Assembly: GCA_934565615.1 (NCBI GenBank)
Contig: CAKTIH010000004.1
Span: 1-37,735, forward strand
Direction of reading: 5' to 3'
Source: an uncultured Oscillospiraceae bacterium
GTDB lineage: Bacteria; Bacillota; Clostridia; Oscillospirales; Oscillospiraceae
DNA: 37,735 nucleotides
Positions 22,698 to 31,267 of this stretch are shown one piece after another. Within the stretch, counting starts at the first letter, position 1. Every line of letters begins with the position of its first letter. The notes under the pieces are model-generated. The model had not been told where the DNA came from and did no database searches. It worked only from the letters and a program-made list of their open reading frames with translations. Made by a program: the position numbers and the translations under genes.

Positions 22698-24038
22698 ATG
22701 AAAGACAAGAAAACCATTGACGGCCCCATTTTTGACGCGCGCGAGCTTGGCACTCCGCGCATGCTCATTCTCGGTCTCCAGCACATGTTCGCCATGTTCG
22801 GCGCGACCGTGCTCGTCCCCGCGCTGACCGGGCTTGACGTCGCCACCACGCTGCTGTTTGCCGGTCTCGGCACACTGCTGTTCCACCTGATCACCAAGGG
22901 CGAAGTTCCCGCCTTCCTCGGCTCCTCCTTCGCCTACCTCGCCGGTTACTGGGCCATCGCTCCCAACGGCGAAGCCGAGCTGCTGCCTTACGCCTGCTTC
23001 GGTGTCGCGGTCTCCGGCCTTATGTACGTCATCCTCGCGGCGATAATCAAGAGCGTCGGCGTGAAGAAGGTCATGCGCTTCTTCCCCCCGATCGTCACCG
23101 GCCCGATCATCATCGCCATCGGCCTGATCCTCTCCTCCTCCGCTATCAACAACTGCGAAGCCAACTGGCTCGTCGCGGTCGTCGCGATAGTCGTGGTCGT
23201 CGCATGCAACATGTGGGGCAAGGGCATGATAAAGATCATCCCCATCCTCATAGGCGTCCTCACCTCCTACGTTGTCTCCATGATCGTCGACCCCGCTTCC
23301 CGCGCTGTCGTTGCGCAGAAGGTCAGTGAAGCGGCATGGATCGGCATCCCCGTTCACAAGGAAGCCACCGTATTCGGCCTGCTCTCCGGCAGCTTCGATT
23401 CCGGCATGCTCGTCACCGCCTGCGTCACCATCGTCCCCCTCGCCATCGCGACCATGATGGAGCATGTCGGCGATATCTGCGCCATCTCCTCCACCGTCGG
23501 CAAGAATTACATCGTCGAGCCCGGCCTGAACCGCACCCTCATGGGCGACGGCCTTGCAACGACCCTCGCCTCCCTCTTCGGCGCACCTGCGAACACCACC
23601 TACGGCGAGAACACCGGCGTCCTCGCGCTCTCCAAGGTCTATGACCCGCGCGTCATCCGCCTCGCGGCGCTCTTCGCGATAATCCTCAGCTTCTGCCCGA
23701 AGTTCGCAGCCCTCGTCACTGCAATGCCCACCGCCACCATCGGCGGCGTGTCCATGATCCTCTACGGTATGATCTCCGCCGTCGGCGTGCGCAACGTTGT
23801 TGAGAACCGCGTCGACTTCACCAACACCCGCAACGTCATCATCGCGGCGCTCATCCTCGTCCTCGCGCTCGGCATCTCCAACAGCACCGCCGGCGCCGTC
23901 CACATCGGCTCGGTCAGTCTCTCCGGTCTCGCCGTCGCGTCCCTCATCGGCATCCTTGTCAACGCCATCCTCCCCGGCAAGGACTACGAGTTCGGCGTCG
24001 ACATCCAGGGCGACACCTCCGTCAATTTCAAGGTCTGA
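22698..24038 (+). CDS. uraA: Uracil permease (NCS2 / UraA family)
   Basis: Proton-coupled nucleobase symporter of 446 residues with about 14 membrane segments. Family blocks are LGLQHMFAMFGATVLVPALTGL, PAFLGSSFAYLAGYW, RFFPPIVTGPIIIAIGL, the substrate helix region MMEHVGDICAISSTVGKNY with the conserved Glu and His, and FGAPANTTYGENTGVLALSKVYD. The PyrR context supports uracil as substrate. It lies 74 bp after pyrR and is presumably co-transcribed from the attenuated promoter. A strong terminator follows. Confidence 0.95.
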   Translation: MKDKKTIDGPIFDARELGTPRMLILGLQHMFAMFGATVLVPALTGLDVATTLLFAGLGTLLFHLITKGEVPAFLGSSFAYLAGYWAIAPNGEAELLPYACFGVAVSGLMYVILAAIIKSVGVKKVMRFFPPIVTGPIIIAIGLILSSSAINNCEANWLVAVVAIVVVVACNMWGKGMIKIIPILIGVLTSYVVSMIVDPASRAVVAQKVSEAAWIGIPVHKEATVFGLLSGSFDSGMLVTACVTIVPLAIATMMEHVGDICAISSTVGKNYIVEPGLNRTLMGDGLATTLASLFGAPANTTYGENTGVLALSKVYDPRVIRLAALFAIILSFCPKFAALVTAMPTATIGGVSMILYGMISAVGVRNVVENRVDFTNTRNVIIAALILVLALGISNSTAGAVHIGSVSLSGLAVASLIGILVNAILPGKDYEFGVDIQGDTSVNFKV

Positions 24039-24050
24039 TAAATATAAAAG

Positions 24051-24090
24051 TAGTAGTGCGCACTGCAAAATGCAGCGCGCACTACTATTT
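24051..24090. terminator. Terminator between uraA and the AraC regulator
   Basis: TAGTAGTGCGC and GCGCACTACTA pair over 11 bases, with a second stem CTGCA/TGCAG inside the loop. It is shared by convergent genes and overlaps the end of the AraC gene. Confidence 0.88.
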
Positions 24091-24924
24091 CCTCCCGGCT
24101 AATTTCCCCGGGCTCGTGCCGAAGCTCTCGCGGAAGGCGCGGTGAAACGCGGAGTAATCCGCAAAGCCGCTCTCAGAAGCCGCCTTGCCCGCGCTCACGC
24201 CCTCGCGTATGAGCCGCGCGGCGTTCATGAGCCGTTTCTGCCGTATATACGCATGCACCGTACTGCCGGTCTGCGCCTTGAACAGGCGCATGAAATGATA
24301 GCGGCTGAGAAACACCCGCTCTGCAAGCGCATCCACGGTCAGCTCCTTGCGGAAATTCTCGTTTATGTAGGACAGCGCCTGCTGTATCTTCGCGTCGCAC
24401 GCGGACTGCCCGGCGCGCGGCTCCTCGGCCTCGGCAAGCCGGCTTATCTGTATGAGAAGCTGGATGATGAGCGTCTCGCGCAGCGTCTGCGCACCGAAAA
24501 GCTCATCCCCGGCGGCGCGCTCGTAGGCCGCGATAGCCGCCTTGAGTGCTTCTATCTGCCCGGCGTTCGGCGTCAGCAGATGGCGGGAGCGCTTATCTGC
24601 AAGCTCGAAGCTGTCGAACAGCCCCGCGCCCGGCATACTGCGCTCGAAGTGCCCGCGGTCGAGATAGATTATTATCCGCTCATAGGGCACGCTCTTGTCG
24701 ATCTCGGCCTTGTGTATAGTATGGTGCCCGACGAGCAGCACATCCCACGGGCGCAGCTCATAGCTGCTGCTCTCGACACGGTAATCCACCTTGCCGGAAA
24801 TAAGTATGATGAGCTTATCGAACTCATGAAAATGAAAGTCCAGCTCCTGCCCGGCAGTGTCCTTGAGATGGAAATAATGATAGCTCTCGCGCAGATATCC
24901 GGCTCTGTTTATAGCAGTTTCCAC
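24085..24924 (-). CDS. AraC-family transcriptional regulator
   Basis: 279 residues. The N-terminal cupin-like sensor (about 15-110) contains DFHFHEFDKLIILISGKVDY and LRPWDVLLVGHHTIHKA. The C-terminal double helix-turn-helix includes LTVDALAERVFLSRYHFMRLFKAQTG and the signature GFADYSAFHRAFRESFGTSPGKL. I choose GTG 24924 because the GGAGG at 24933-24937 gives an 8-base spacing; the upstream GTG at 24933 would overlap that site. It is divergent from a symporter gene and probably controls it in response to the imported compound. Confidence 0.9.
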   Translation of the reverse strand: METAINRAGYLRESYHYFHLKDTAGQELDFHFHEFDKLIILISGKVDYRVESSSYELRPWDVLLVGHHTIHKAEIDKSVPYERIIIYLDRGHFERSMPGAGLFDSFELADKRSRHLLTPNAGQIEALKAAIAAYERAAGDELFGAQTLRETLIIQLLIQISRLAEAEEPRAGQSACDAKIQQALSYINENFRKELTVDALAERVFLSRYHFMRLFKAQTGSTVHAYIRQKRLMNAARLIREGVSAGKAASESGFADYSAFHRAFRESFGTSPGKLAGRK

Positions 24925-25008
24925 AGCGTTCACCTCCGTTAAATATTATACAGCACTTTATGCAATGTTTCAAGCACGCGGTACAATTTACTTTGCAAAT
25001 CGAGCGAA

Positions 25009-25014
25009 TATAAT
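25009..25014 (+). promoter_or_regulatory. -10 element of the symporter gene
   Basis: TATAAT about 32 bp before the start codon. No good -35 lies 16-18 bases upstream, as expected for a promoter needing an activator such as the divergent AraC protein. Confidence 0.5.
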
Positions 25015-25046
25015 ATACCACATAATTTCGTAAAGGGGTGTCCGCC

Positions 25047-26300
25047 ATGAACAAATCAGAATCCTTCTTCAAGCGCTATTGGTTCATAATCTCCATGCTC
25101 GTCGGCATCGTCGCCGGCTGCATCGTCGGCGCGGTATGGCCGGGAGCGACCGCTCTTGAGCCGCTGGGCACGGTGTTCATAAACATGATGTTCTGCGTTG
25201 TGGTGCCGATGGTGTTCTGCTCCATCTCCTCCGCCATCGCGAACATGGGCAGCGCGAAGCGCGCGGGCAAGGTGCTCGGCGTCACGGTCGCGGTGTTCGC
25301 GGTCACGGCGGCTATCGCGGCAGTACTGATGTACATAGTCGTGCGCATATTCCCGCTTGTTCAGGGCACCTATGTTGTCACTGAGGGCGAGGTCGGCTCG
25401 ACGCTCGGCGTGGCGGATATGATAATCAACTTCTTCACCAAGCCCGACTTCACGGAGCTTCTCAGCCGCAGAGCCATTCTGCCCCTGATCGTCGCGGCGA
25501 TAATCTTCGGCTTCGGCATCCAGATGGCCGGCGGCCCCGCGACCAAGACCGCACAGCTGCTTGAGGACATCACCAACTGCATCATGAAAACCGTCAAGAT
25601 CATCACCTACTATGCGCCTATCGGCTTCTTCGGTTTCTTCGCATACCTCGTCGCAAGCTACGGTCCCTCCCTCATCGGCGACTACAGCCGCACGCTTATC
25701 ATCTATTACATCATGTGCTTTGTGTATATGCTTGTCTCCTCCCCGATATACGCCCGCTTCGGCGGCGGCAAGGGAGCTGCCAAGGTCATGTTCAAGCACC
25801 TGTTCGCCCCGGCCATGACGGCCTTCGGCACCTGCTCCTCCGTTGCGACCATCCCGACCAACATGGAAGCCGCCGACGACACCGGCATCTCCAGCGACGT
25901 GCGCGACATCGTCCTGCCTATGGGCGCAACGATGCACATGGACGGCTCCGCGATGAGCGCGATAGTCAAGGTCGCGTTCCTGTTCGGCATCTTCGGTCAG
26001 GACTTCGGCACCTGGCAGGCGATACTCGCGATAATCGTCGCGGTATTCTCCTCTGTCGCAATGTCCGGCATTCCCGGCGGCGGCGGTACGGGTGAGCTCG
26101 TTGTCTGCTCCATCTTCTTCCCCGATCAGCTGGCCATCGCCTACCCGATAGCCATCGCCCTCGGCAACCTCGTCGATCCTCCCGCCACTATGGTCAACGC
26201 CGCCGGGGACTACGTCGTCTCCTTCATCGTCTCCCGCTATGTCGACGGCAAGGATTGGCTCCAGAAGCAGCTGCATAAGGATACCGTCTCCGCTGAATAA
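25047..26300 (+). CDS. Dicarboxylate/amino acid:cation symporter (DAACS, GltP family)
   Basis: 417-residue symporter of the glutamate-transporter fold. Hairpin HP1 reads TCSSVATIPTNMEA, the cation motif MHMDGSAMSAI stands for NMDGT, and HP2 is SGIPGGGGTGE. The last core helix is NLVDPPATMVNAAGD. In archaeal GltPh the corresponding segment has Arg397, which binds the side-chain carboxylate of aspartate; here that position is Ala. A neutral amino acid or other small substrate is therefore more likely than glutamate. I choose ATG 25047 with AAAGGGG eight bases upstream rather than GTG 25038. Divergent from an AraC regulator. Confidence 0.92.
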   Translation: MNKSESFFKRYWFIISMLVGIVAGCIVGAVWPGATALEPLGTVFINMMFCVVVPMVFCSISSAIANMGSAKRAGKVLGVTVAVFAVTAAIAAVLMYIVVRIFPLVQGTYVVTEGEVGSTLGVADMIINFFTKPDFTELLSRRAILPLIVAAIIFGFGIQMAGGPATKTAQLLEDITNCIMKTVKIITYYAPIGFFGFFAYLVASYGPSLIGDYSRTLIIYYIMCFVYMLVSSPIYARFGGGKGAAKVMFKHLFAPAMTAFGTCSSVATIPTNMEAADDTGISSDVRDIVLPMGATMHMDGSAMSAIVKVAFLFGIFGQDFGTWQAILAIIVAVFSSVAMSGIPGGGGTGELVVCSIFFPDQLAIAYPIAIALGNLVDPPATMVNAAGDYVVSFIVSRYVDGKDWLQKQLHKDTVSAE

Positions 26301-26312
26301 AGCGGCAGCAAC

Positions 26313-26352
26313 AAAAACTCAGGCGCACCTAAATGGTACGCCTGAGTTTTTT
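26313..26352. terminator. Terminator between symporter and acyltransferase genes
   Basis: AAAAACTCAGGCG and CGCCTGAGTTTTT pair perfectly over 13 bases; shared by convergent genes. Confidence 0.92.
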
Positions 26353-27479
26353 CATTCCTCTTTATTGCCGCAGAGCTTATCGGCACAGCTCTGAAGCCGC
26401 GTCATCAGCCGCTCAAGCGCTGCATTCAGCGGCGGGGCAGCCTTCGCGACGAGCTTCATCCAGAGCCTTTCGACGGTGTATATGCGCAGCAGATCAATGA
26501 GCGTACACGCGACGTATATCGCGAGAACCGATATGAGCACGTACAACGGCAGCGTGGAAGAGACATAGTGCTCCGGCATGTGAAGCAGCGTCTCCCAAAG
26601 ATAGGGGCGGAAAATGAAATTATCATGGATGAGATAGACGCCGAAGCACGCGGAGGCGGCAATGTTGACAGCGCGGTTGTAAAAAGGCTCGCGGTTGAGA
26701 AAGTACAGGAACAGCTCAAGGGCGACCACAAAATCAAAGATACCGTTCTGCTTGGCAAAGATGGCGCTGTTTGCAAGCAGCGCGCTGCTGCCGATGTATT
26801 TCCCCGCAAGATTGATAAGTATGTCCGAAAGAAGGAGCAGCAGAAATGCCAGAAGCGCGCGGATAAGGTGACGTTCTGCCGTGTGCCGCCCCGGCACATA
26901 ATAGCGGCGGATATATCCGGATATCAAGTACAGCGCCACAAACCAACCCATTATATTATAGCCGTAATCGGCAGCAAAGAACGTGGCGAGCACCGACCAC
27001 AGCAGCACCAGTAGTACGATAAGCCTAAACAGAGTCTCGCGCCTGACCGACGCGATAAAGCTGTTGAGGAAGGGCGAGAGCAGCATCAGCATGATATAGC
27101 ACGTCGCAAACCAATAGCGGGAATAGGTGACCGGCAGCAGCGATTTTATGATGTCGGCCGCGCCGAGCGGCTCTGTCGGGGTGAGCACCGTAAGAAACAG
27201 GATCAGGCACAGCACGGAATAGAACCATATCTGTCCCCACAGCTTCATCAGCCGTTTCAGATCGGTGCCGGAGGCGGACACAAAGTAGCCCGAAATGAGC
27301 ACAAAGCCCATGACCCCCGCCGTGCTGAGCAAAGTGACGCCCTCAGTGAAGTATTTATTAAAGCTATAGACGCGCTCTATGCTTTCAAAGCCGTGACCGC
27401 CGCAGTGGCTGAAAACGATCATCAGCATACAGAGTATGCGCATAAGCTCAAGGTTCGAATTTCTTTTTTTCTCTGCCAT
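26352..27479 (-). CDS. Acyltransferase-3 family membrane protein
   Basis: 375 residues with about ten membrane helices. The N-terminal signature RNSNLELMRILCMLMIVFSHCG contains the conserved R-x(10)-H of O-acyltransferases. YWFATCYIMLMLLSPFLNSF and FGVYLIHDNFIFRPYLWE are further family blocks. Such proteins O-acetylate surface polysaccharides, peptidoglycan or lipids at the membrane. It stands alone and may modify the envelope glycan made by the operon at 13965-20658, but nothing in the sequence proves that link. About 60 C-terminal residues form an extra cytoplasmic helix. Confidence 0.88.
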   Translation of the reverse strand: MAEKKRNSNLELMRILCMLMIVFSHCGGHGFESIERVYSFNKYFTEGVTLLSTAGVMGFVLISGYFVSASGTDLKRLMKLWGQIWFYSVLCLILFLTVLTPTEPLGAADIIKSLLPVTYSRYWFATCYIMLMLLSPFLNSFIASVRRETLFRLIVLLVLLWSVLATFFAADYGYNIMGWFVALYLISGYIRRYYVPGRHTAERHLIRALLAFLLLLLSDILINLAGKYIGSSALLANSAIFAKQNGIFDFVVALELFLYFLNREPFYNRAVNIAASACFGVYLIHDNFIFRPYLWETLLHMPEHYVSSTLPLYVLISVLAIYVACTLIDLLRIYTVERLWMKLVAKAAPPLNAALERLMTRLQSCADKLCGNKEE

Positions 27480-27502
27480 AGATAAGCCCCCGCAAATAAA
27501 AG

Positions 27503-27531
27503 TTGACGGTACTGCGTATTTATTTTATTAT
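27503..27531 (+). promoter_or_regulatory. Promoter of the PepSY gene
   Basis: TTGACG (27503-27508) and TATTAT (27526-27531) with a 17-base spacer, about 150 bp upstream of the start codon at 27684. Confidence 0.6.
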
Positions 27532-27683
27532 ACCTTATAGAGAGGGCAATGTCCATAGTCGACACGCAGGACAGCGATACCGTTAGTCTATCCGAAGCTT
27601 TCTTATCTTTCTAATTTTTTTCTTAAAACCTTGGAATAGAATAAAGCCAAGCTGAAATGAGTCAGGAAAAAGGAGAAGGAAAA

Positions 27684-27992
27684 ATGAACAAGACACTCAA
27701 AAACATTCTTATCGCATTGCTCGTAATCGTCATCATCGGCGCTGCCATCGGCGGCTATTTCATCTACCGCTACAAGACCAACTACATAGGTGCGGACGCC
27801 GCGCTGAACATCGCGCTTGAGGATGCGGATACCACCGTCACTATGATCTACTCTGACGACGTTGAATTTGAAAAGACCCGTCACTCTGCGTGGTACGAGG
27901 TTGAGTTTGACACTCATCAGAACGAGTATGATTATATTATCGACGCTATCACCGGCGAGATACTCAACAGCAGCATCAAGCCTCAGGACTGA
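27684..27992 (+). CDS. Membrane-anchored PepSY-like small protein
   Basis: 102 residues with one N-terminal transmembrane helix (about 6-27, ILIALLVIVIIGAAIGGYFI) and an outer domain with the pattern of a single PepSY unit: GADAALNIALEDAD, then WYEVEFDTHQNEYDYIIDAITGEILNS. PepSY domains are thought to modulate secreted proteases or act in envelope signalling. I choose ATG 27684 because AAGGAGAAGG precedes it; an ATG at 27657 is in frame but lacks an RBS. Monocistronic, with its own promoter and terminator. Confidence 0.82.
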   Translation: MNKTLKNILIALLVIVIIGAAIGGYFIYRYKTNYIGADAALNIALEDADTTVTMIYSDDVEFEKTRHSAWYEVEFDTHQNEYDYIIDAITGEILNSSIKPQD

Positions 27993-28010
27993 TATAAAGA
28001 CCTGAAAAAT

Positions 28011-28042
28011 GCTCGCGCCGCAATTGCGGTGCGAGCTTTTTT
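28011..28042. terminator. Terminator between PepSY gene and typA
   Basis: GCTCGCGCCGCAATTGCGG and the partner GCGAGC give a stem with a small internal mismatch, followed by TTTTTT on the plus strand. Confidence 0.88.
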
Positions 28043-28049
28043 ACGTTTA

Positions 28050-29870
28050 TTATCTATTTTTCATGACGTTCTTCATTCTCAGGCTGTGGTCGAGAATGCT
28101 CTTGCGCAGGCGGAGGTTCTTCGGCGTGACCTCGAGCAGCTCGTCATCAGCAAGGAACTCAAGGCACTGCTCAAGGCTGAGCTGTCTCGGCGGGACGAGG
28201 CGCAGCGCCTCATCGGAACCGGAAGCACGGGTGTTCGTCAGGTGCTTCGTGCGGCAGACGTTTACGGGGACATCGTCGCTCTTCTGCGTGACGCCTATGA
28301 CCATACCGGCATAGACCTTAGTACCCGGCGTGATGAACATCGCGCCGCGCTCCTGCGCGTTCCAGATTCCGTATGCAACGGCCTCGCCAGTCTCCCACGC
28401 GATGAGGGAGCCGGTGCTGCGGCGGGCAATATCGCCCTTGTAGGGCGCATACTTCTCGAACACGGAGGCAAGGATGCCCTCACCCTTGGTGTCGGTAAGG
28501 AACTCGTTGCGGTAGCCGAACAGCCCGCGGGACGGAACGAGGAATTCCATCTTCATGCGGTTGCCGGCGGGGGTCATTTCAAGGAACTCGCCCTTGCGCG
28601 CACCGAGCTTCTCCATGACGGAGCCCATGCAGTCCTGCGGCACATCGACAACGACGCGCTCGATAGGCTCGCACTTCTGCCCGTCGATTTCCTGATACAG
28701 CACACGCGGGGGAGACACCTGGAACTCATAGCCCTCGCGGCGCATCGTCTCGATAAGTATGGACAGGCTCATTTCGCCGCGGCCTGCGACGTTGAAGCTG
28801 TCGGTGCTGCTGCCGATCTCGGAGACGCGGAGGGAAACGTCCTTGAGCGTCTCGCGGAAAAGGCGGTCGCGTATCTGACGGGAGGTGACGAACTTGCCCT
28901 CGGTACCTGCAAAGGGGCTGTCGTTTACGGAGAAGGTCATTTCCAGCGTCGGCGCGCCGATCTTAACGAACTCTATCGGCTCGGCAAAGCCTCTGGCACA
29001 GATAGTGTCACCGATGGTGACATCGCCTATACCGCTCATCGCGATGATGTTGCCCGCGCCCGCCTCGGTCACGGGGACTCTGTTGAGTCCGTCAAACTGG
29101 TAGAGCGACACGGCCTTTGCCTTCATGGGCGGCTCGTCCTGATTGTGGTAGTTGCAGACCTCGATCTCCTGGTTCTGCTTTATCACGCCGCGCTCGATGC
29201 GCCCGATGGCAATACGGCCGACGTATTCGTTATAGTCGATACTGCTGACAAGCATCTGGAAGGGCTTGTCAAGATCCATGCTCGGCGCGGGGATGTAGTC
29301 AAGGATCGTGTCGAACAGCGGCTTGAGGTCGGTGCCGGGAACGTCGGGGGAGTAGCTCGCTGTGCCCTGCCTGCCGGAGCAGAAGAGCATCGGGGAATCA
29401 AGCTGCTCGTCGGTCGCGTTGAGGTCGATGAGCAGTTCGAGCACTTCGTCTATGACCTCGTGGATGCGCTGGTCGGGACGGTCTATCTTATTGACGACGA
29501 CAATGACGCGGTGGCCGAGCTCCAGCGCGCGGCTGAGCACGAAGCGCGTCTGCGGCATCGGGCCCTCTGCGGCGTCGACCAGCAGGATAACACCGTTGAC
29601 CATCTTGAGTATACGCTCCACCTCGCCGCCGAAGTCGGCGTGACCCGGGGTGTCGACTATGTTTATCTTCGTGTCGCCATACCACACGGCGGTGTTCTTC
29701 GCCATGATGGTGATGCCGCGCTCTCGTTCGAGATCGTTCGAGTCCATAACGCGCTCCACGACCTCCTGGTTCTCGCGGTAAACGCCGGACTGCTTGAGCA
29801 TTTCATCGACAAGAGTGGTCTTGCCGTGGTCAACGTGTGCAATAATGGCGACGTTTCTAAGCTTATCCAT
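28050..29870 (-). CDS. typA: Translational GTPase TypA/BipA
   Basis: Ribosome-associated GTPase of 606 residues, the family length. G1 AHVDHGKTTL, G3 DTPGHADFGGE and G4 NKIDRPDQR are intact, and the switch region includes ERERGITIMAKNTAV. Domains II, III and V follow, with the BipA-specific C-terminal region KSDDVPVNVCRTKHLTNTRASGSDE. TypA assists ribosome assembly and stress adaptation. Stands alone; a purine-rich GGGAGCA precedes its ATG. Confidence 0.97.
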   Translation of the reverse strand: MDKLRNVAIIAHVDHGKTTLVDEMLKQSGVYRENQEVVERVMDSNDLERERGITIMAKNTAVWYGDTKINIVDTPGHADFGGEVERILKMVNGVILLVDAAEGPMPQTRFVLSRALELGHRVIVVVNKIDRPDQRIHEVIDEVLELLIDLNATDEQLDSPMLFCSGRQGTASYSPDVPGTDLKPLFDTILDYIPAPSMDLDKPFQMLVSSIDYNEYVGRIAIGRIERGVIKQNQEIEVCNYHNQDEPPMKAKAVSLYQFDGLNRVPVTEAGAGNIIAMSGIGDVTIGDTICARGFAEPIEFVKIGAPTLEMTFSVNDSPFAGTEGKFVTSRQIRDRLFRETLKDVSLRVSEIGSSTDSFNVAGRGEMSLSILIETMRREGYEFQVSPPRVLYQEIDGQKCEPIERVVVDVPQDCMGSVMEKLGARKGEFLEMTPAGNRMKMEFLVPSRGLFGYRNEFLTDTKGEGILASVFEKYAPYKGDIARRSTGSLIAWETGEAVAYGIWNAQERGAMFITPGTKVYAGMVIGVTQKSDDVPVNVCRTKHLTNTRASGSDEALRLVPPRQLSLEQCLEFLADDELLEVTPKNLRLRKSILDHSLRMKNVMKNR

Positions 29871-30013
29871 ATCTATCAGTGCTCCCTTGCTGCGTCCGCA
29901 TAGCTGCGGTCAAAATTTCTTTGTACTATTTTCAACACAAAATGAAATTTTAACACTGCTCTTCGCCTTTTGCAATACTTATATAAATGAAATTTACAAA
30001 AAAGTCCTTCTTA

Positions 30014-30042
30014 TTGAAATAATTCTCCCGCCGTGATAGAAT
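30014..30042 (+). promoter_or_regulatory. Promoter of the yfbR-like gene
   Basis: TTGAAA (30014-30019) and TAGAAT (30037-30042) with a 17-base spacer, about 40 bp before the ATG. Confidence 0.65.
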
Positions 30043-30082
30043 CAAGACAGCCCGAAAACAGAAATACGGAGAATAAAAACAC

Positions 30083-30685
30083 ATGAGTCACAATTTTTTT
30101 GCCTACATTTCGCGTATGCGCTACATCGGCCGCTGGAGCCTGATGAGAAATGCGCTGCCCGAGAACATACAGGAGCACAGCCACATGGTCGCCGTGATTG
30201 CGCATGCGCTTGCGGTCATCCGGCGTGATATCTGCGGCGTCCCCTGCGATCCGGACAGGTGCGCGTCCGTCGCACTGTTCCATGACAGCTCCGAGATCCT
30301 CACCGGTGACCTGCCCACGCCGATAAAGTACCACAGCGCACAGATCCAGTCCGCTTATAAGCAGGTGGAAAAGCTCGCGTGCGATAAGCTCTTGGCGACG
30401 CTGCCCGAGGAGCTGCGCGGAACTTATGAATCCCTGCTCTACGGCAGGGACGCCGAGGAGCTGCACGATATCGTCAAGGCCGCCGATAAGCTCTCGGCAT
30501 ACATCAAGTGCATCGAGGAACGCAAGGCCGGCAATAACGAGTTCATTTCCGCCGAGAAGCAGACCCGCGCCATACTCGACGCGAGCCCCTTACCGGAGGT
30601 AAAATATTTCTTGGATAAATTCATCCCGGCCTTTGAGCTGACGCTCGACGAGCTGGGGACAATAGCCGAGGAGGGCAAAGCATGA
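30083..30685 (+). CDS. HD-domain 5'-deoxynucleotidase (YfbR-like)
   Basis: 200-residue HD-superfamily phosphohydrolase that releases phosphate from deoxynucleoside monophosphates. The metal set is visible as His32 (QEHSHMVA), His67-Asp68 (LFHDSSE) and Asp135 (KAADKLSAY), close to positions 33, 68, 69 and 137 of E. coli YfbR. The N-terminal FFAYISRMRYIGRW also matches. It overlaps the following ynzC-like gene by 4 bases (ATGA). Own sigma-A-type promoter directly upstream. Confidence 0.9.
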   Translation: MSHNFFAYISRMRYIGRWSLMRNALPENIQEHSHMVAVIAHALAVIRRDICGVPCDPDRCASVALFHDSSEILTGDLPTPIKYHSAQIQSAYKQVEKLACDKLLATLPEELRGTYESLLYGRDAEELHDIVKAADKLSAYIKCIEERKAGNNEFISAEKQTRAILDASPLPEVKYFLDKFIPAFELTLDELGTIAEEGKA

Positions 30686-30900
30686 CACAGGAAAAGCTTG
30701 ACCGCATAAACGAGCTTGCGCATCTTGCAAAGGAGCGTGAGCTGACCGCTGCCGAGCAGGAGGAGCGCGCCGCGCTGCGCAAGGAGTATATAGAGGATTG
30801 GCGCCGCGGCACGATAGAGCTGCTGGAGAACACCTATATCGTCACTCCCGACGGCAAGAAGCACAAGCTGCCGAAAAAGGGCGAAACGCCCAAGGCGTAA
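30682..30900 (+). CDS. YnzC-family (DUF896) protein
   Basis: 72 residues; the DUF896 hallmark is complete: DRINELAHLAKERELTAAEQEERAALRKEYIEDWR, a two-helix hairpin. The C-terminal tail DGKKHKLPKKGE is basic. The family is common in Firmicutes; Bacillus YnzC is under SOS control with yneA, but the molecular role is unclear. Translationally coupled to the yfbR-like gene through ATGA. Confidence 0.9.
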   Translation: MTQEKLDRINELAHLAKERELTAAEQEERAALRKEYIEDWRRGTIELLENTYIVTPDGKKHKLPKKGETPKA

Positions 30901-31267
30901 ATGCGAGCTAAAAAAGCCTTCTCTTTTTTTGATGGGTGGTCGTAAAGCAGTTAATGGAGCGTATCGGTACCGATACGCTCCATTTTTCATGTCAACATGC
31001 TATATAACGGGGTACAGACCCTTGGCTCTCCCTCTGGGAGAGCTGTCACCGAAGGTGACTGAGAGGGCAAAAGCGGCATGCCGCTGCCAGCGGCAGATGA
31101 AGGCATGCCGCTTTTTCAATGATAAAATCAATTTTCCCTCTCCGTCCTCGCGGAGCTCGGCCACCTCTCCCAAGGGGAGAGGCAAGGGATACAACAGCAG
31201 TTCATCCCACTGTACCCGTTAACTATCTAATGCGCCCCTCTCTTTACTCAAGGAGAAGGCTTTTTTA
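30901..31267. other. Intergenic region with repeat copy inside a split terminator
   Basis: 367 bp between convergent genes. AAAAAAGCCTTCTC (30910-30923) and its exact inverse GAGAAGGCTTTTTT (31253-31266) frame the region, as if one terminator had been opened by the repeat at 30932-31189. No open frame looks real. Confidence 0.6.
30932..31189 (+). repeat. Dispersed palindromic intergenic repeat, left copy
   Basis: About 258 bp, matching in inverted order the copy at 35126-35364. It begins ATGGGTGGTCG, carries a perfect 30-base palindrome at 30954-30983, then GGCTCTCCCTCTGGGAGAGC, TGTCACCGAAGGTGACTGAG, an AAGCGGCATGCCGCT hairpin region, and ends CCTCTCCCAAGGGGAGAGG. Relative to the right copy it has an extra segment of about 25 bp around the GCATGCCGCT repeat. 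Confidence 0.88.

Noticed and set aside
22677..24068. 463-codon minus-strand frame opposite uraA
   Set aside because: The product is an Asp/Gly-rich shadow. The plus-strand protein is a conserved NCS2 permease in a pyrimidine operon.
25056..26276. 406-codon minus-strand frame opposite the symporter
   Set aside because: Shadow of a transporter gene; low complexity and no RBS.
28029..29903. 624-codon open frame antisense to typA
   Set aside because: The minus-strand frame is an intact TypA with all GTPase motifs. The antisense product has no recognisable motif and begins inside a terminator.
30932..31189. Possible CRISPR or tandem array because of repeated GGGAGAG motifs
   Set aside because: The motifs are arms of individual palindromes, not direct repeats with unique spacers of even length.
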